From CAKUFA01 sp963646285 (GTDB lineage Bacteria; Bacillota; Clostridia; Christensenellales; Aristaeellaceae): a stretch of 6,254 nucleotides of DNA. The stretch spans positions 1-6,254 of the forward strand of contig CAVIWF010000080.1 in NCBI GenBank assembly GCA_963646285.1, read 5' to 3'. Both the position numbers and the translations under genes were made by a program. How positions within the stretch are numbered: position 1 is the first letter of the stretch; every line of letters starts with the position of its first letter. The notes under the pieces were generated by a model, which had not been told where the DNA came from, ran no database searches, and saw only the letters and a list, made by a program, of their open reading frames with translations. Positions 5,983 to 6,254 of this stretch are shown piece by piece.

Positions 5983-6022
5983 TGCAGGGGGCTTTGCGGT
6001 CGCCCCCTGCACCCCTTCGCAC
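5983..6022 (-). repeat. Intergenic palindromic repeat, unit A
   Basis: The core is a perfect 10-bp inverted repeat, TGCAGGGGGC (5983-5992) and GCCCCCTGCA (6002-6011), around a 9-nt loop. On the minus strand it is preceded by GTGCGAAGGGG. The same leader and stem recur in unit C in the opposite orientation, and parts recur in units B and D. There is no T-tract on either side, so it is not an obvious terminator. Confidence 0.7.
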
Positions 6023-6102
6023 TCCCTTCGGAAGCAGCTTGGTTTGTTATGAAAGTAAAACGAAACAAGCAAATTCAACTCGAAGGGGTTTTACAAGTTG
6101 GG

Positions 6103-6142
6103 CTCCGAAGGGGTTAAAGGGGGCGATCGGAAAGCCCCCTTG
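6103..6142 (+). repeat. Intergenic palindromic repeat, unit C (inverted relative to A)
   Basis: On the plus strand it reads CTCCGAAGGGG, a short linker, then the stem AAGGGGGC (6117-6124) and GCCCCCTT (6134-6141) around a 9-nt loop GATCGGAAA. Apart from one inserted base and a few substitutions it matches unit A read from the minus strand. The stem ends AA/TT keep pairing with each other where unit A has CA/TG-type ends, so the changes look compensatory. A partial leader copy, CGAAGGGGTT, also occurs at 6081-6090. Confidence 0.65.
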
Positions 6143-6204
6143 AGATGCTTTCGAAAAGTGCCGCAAGTGTACGCACATTTTGCAAGGCGTTGGTTTTGCT
6201 TATT

Positions 6205-6223
6205 CCAGAGGGCTTTGCGGTCG
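6205..6223 (-). repeat. Intergenic palindromic repeat, unit D (partial copy)
   Basis: On the minus strand, CGACCGCAAAGCCCTCTGG matches the loop and distal arm of unit A at 17 of 19 positions. The opposite arm is not recognisable. The neighbouring bases instead form a short stem, TTGCGG/CCGCAA (6215-6220 and 6226-6231). It is probably a decayed member, or one that continues differently toward the window end. Confidence 0.5.
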
Positions 6224-6254
6224 TTCCGCAACCTCAATCGTCGCAAGCTGCGCT

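Noticed and set aside
5886..6143. An 85-codon plus-strand open frame and a minus-strand frame at 5686-5955
   Set aside because: They consist of the palindromic repeats and the terminator, have no convincing Shine-Dalgarno sequence, and show an odd composition rich in P, S and G; I see no protein family.
5897..6223. A CRISPR array
   Set aside because: The repeated units vary in sequence, spacing and orientation, and there are no uniform spacers or cas genes.

Overview
The window comes from a bacterium of moderately high GC content. The evidence points to a Bacillota-type organism: dense tRNA clusters, only some of which encode CCA; strong AAAGGAGG-type Shine-Dalgarno sequences; near-consensus sigma-A promoters; and a FloT/YuaG-like flotillin. 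A Negativicutes or related gut anaerobe is my guess, but nothing in the window fixes the genus.

Layout. Positions 1-52 hold the 3' part of a plus-strand tRNA-Lys(CTT), followed by its terminator. Positions 221-1019 hold a minus-strand array of seven tRNAs, transcribed in the order Arg(TCT), His(GTG), Gln(TTG), Lys(TTT), Leu(TAG), Gly(GCC), Gly(TCC). A fully consensus promoter (991-1019) drives the array and a hairpin/T-tract terminator (214-240) ends it. A divergent promoter (1039-1067) faces right. About 165 nt of leader follows, containing a short broken coding remnant. Then comes a tight two-gene operon: a RecQ-type helicase fused to a C-terminal phosphoribosyltransferase (PRTase) domain (1234-3309), and, after a single base, a diverged DprA/SLOG-family protein (3311-4282). 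A separate promoter (4303-4331) drives a flotillin (4371-5813), which ends in a strong terminator (5822-5850). From 5851 to 6254 I see no credible gene; instead there is a cluster of related palindromic repeat units in both orientations.

How the parts may work together. The helicase-PRTase and the DprA-like protein are clearly one translational unit. They combine DNA unwinding, a PRPP-type ribose-phosphate fold and a nucleotide/ssDNA-binding Rossmann fold. I recognise this pairing as a recurrent conserved one, best recalled from actinobacterial proteins, but I know of no experimentally defined function. A role in handling foreign or damaged DNA, possibly defence, is an inference. The flotillin is an ordinary membrane-scaffold gene with its own promoter and is probably unrelated to the operon. 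Two further points deserve attention: both glycine tRNAs carry C instead of U at T-loop position 55, and the 3' intergenic repeats form an inverted, BIME-like set.
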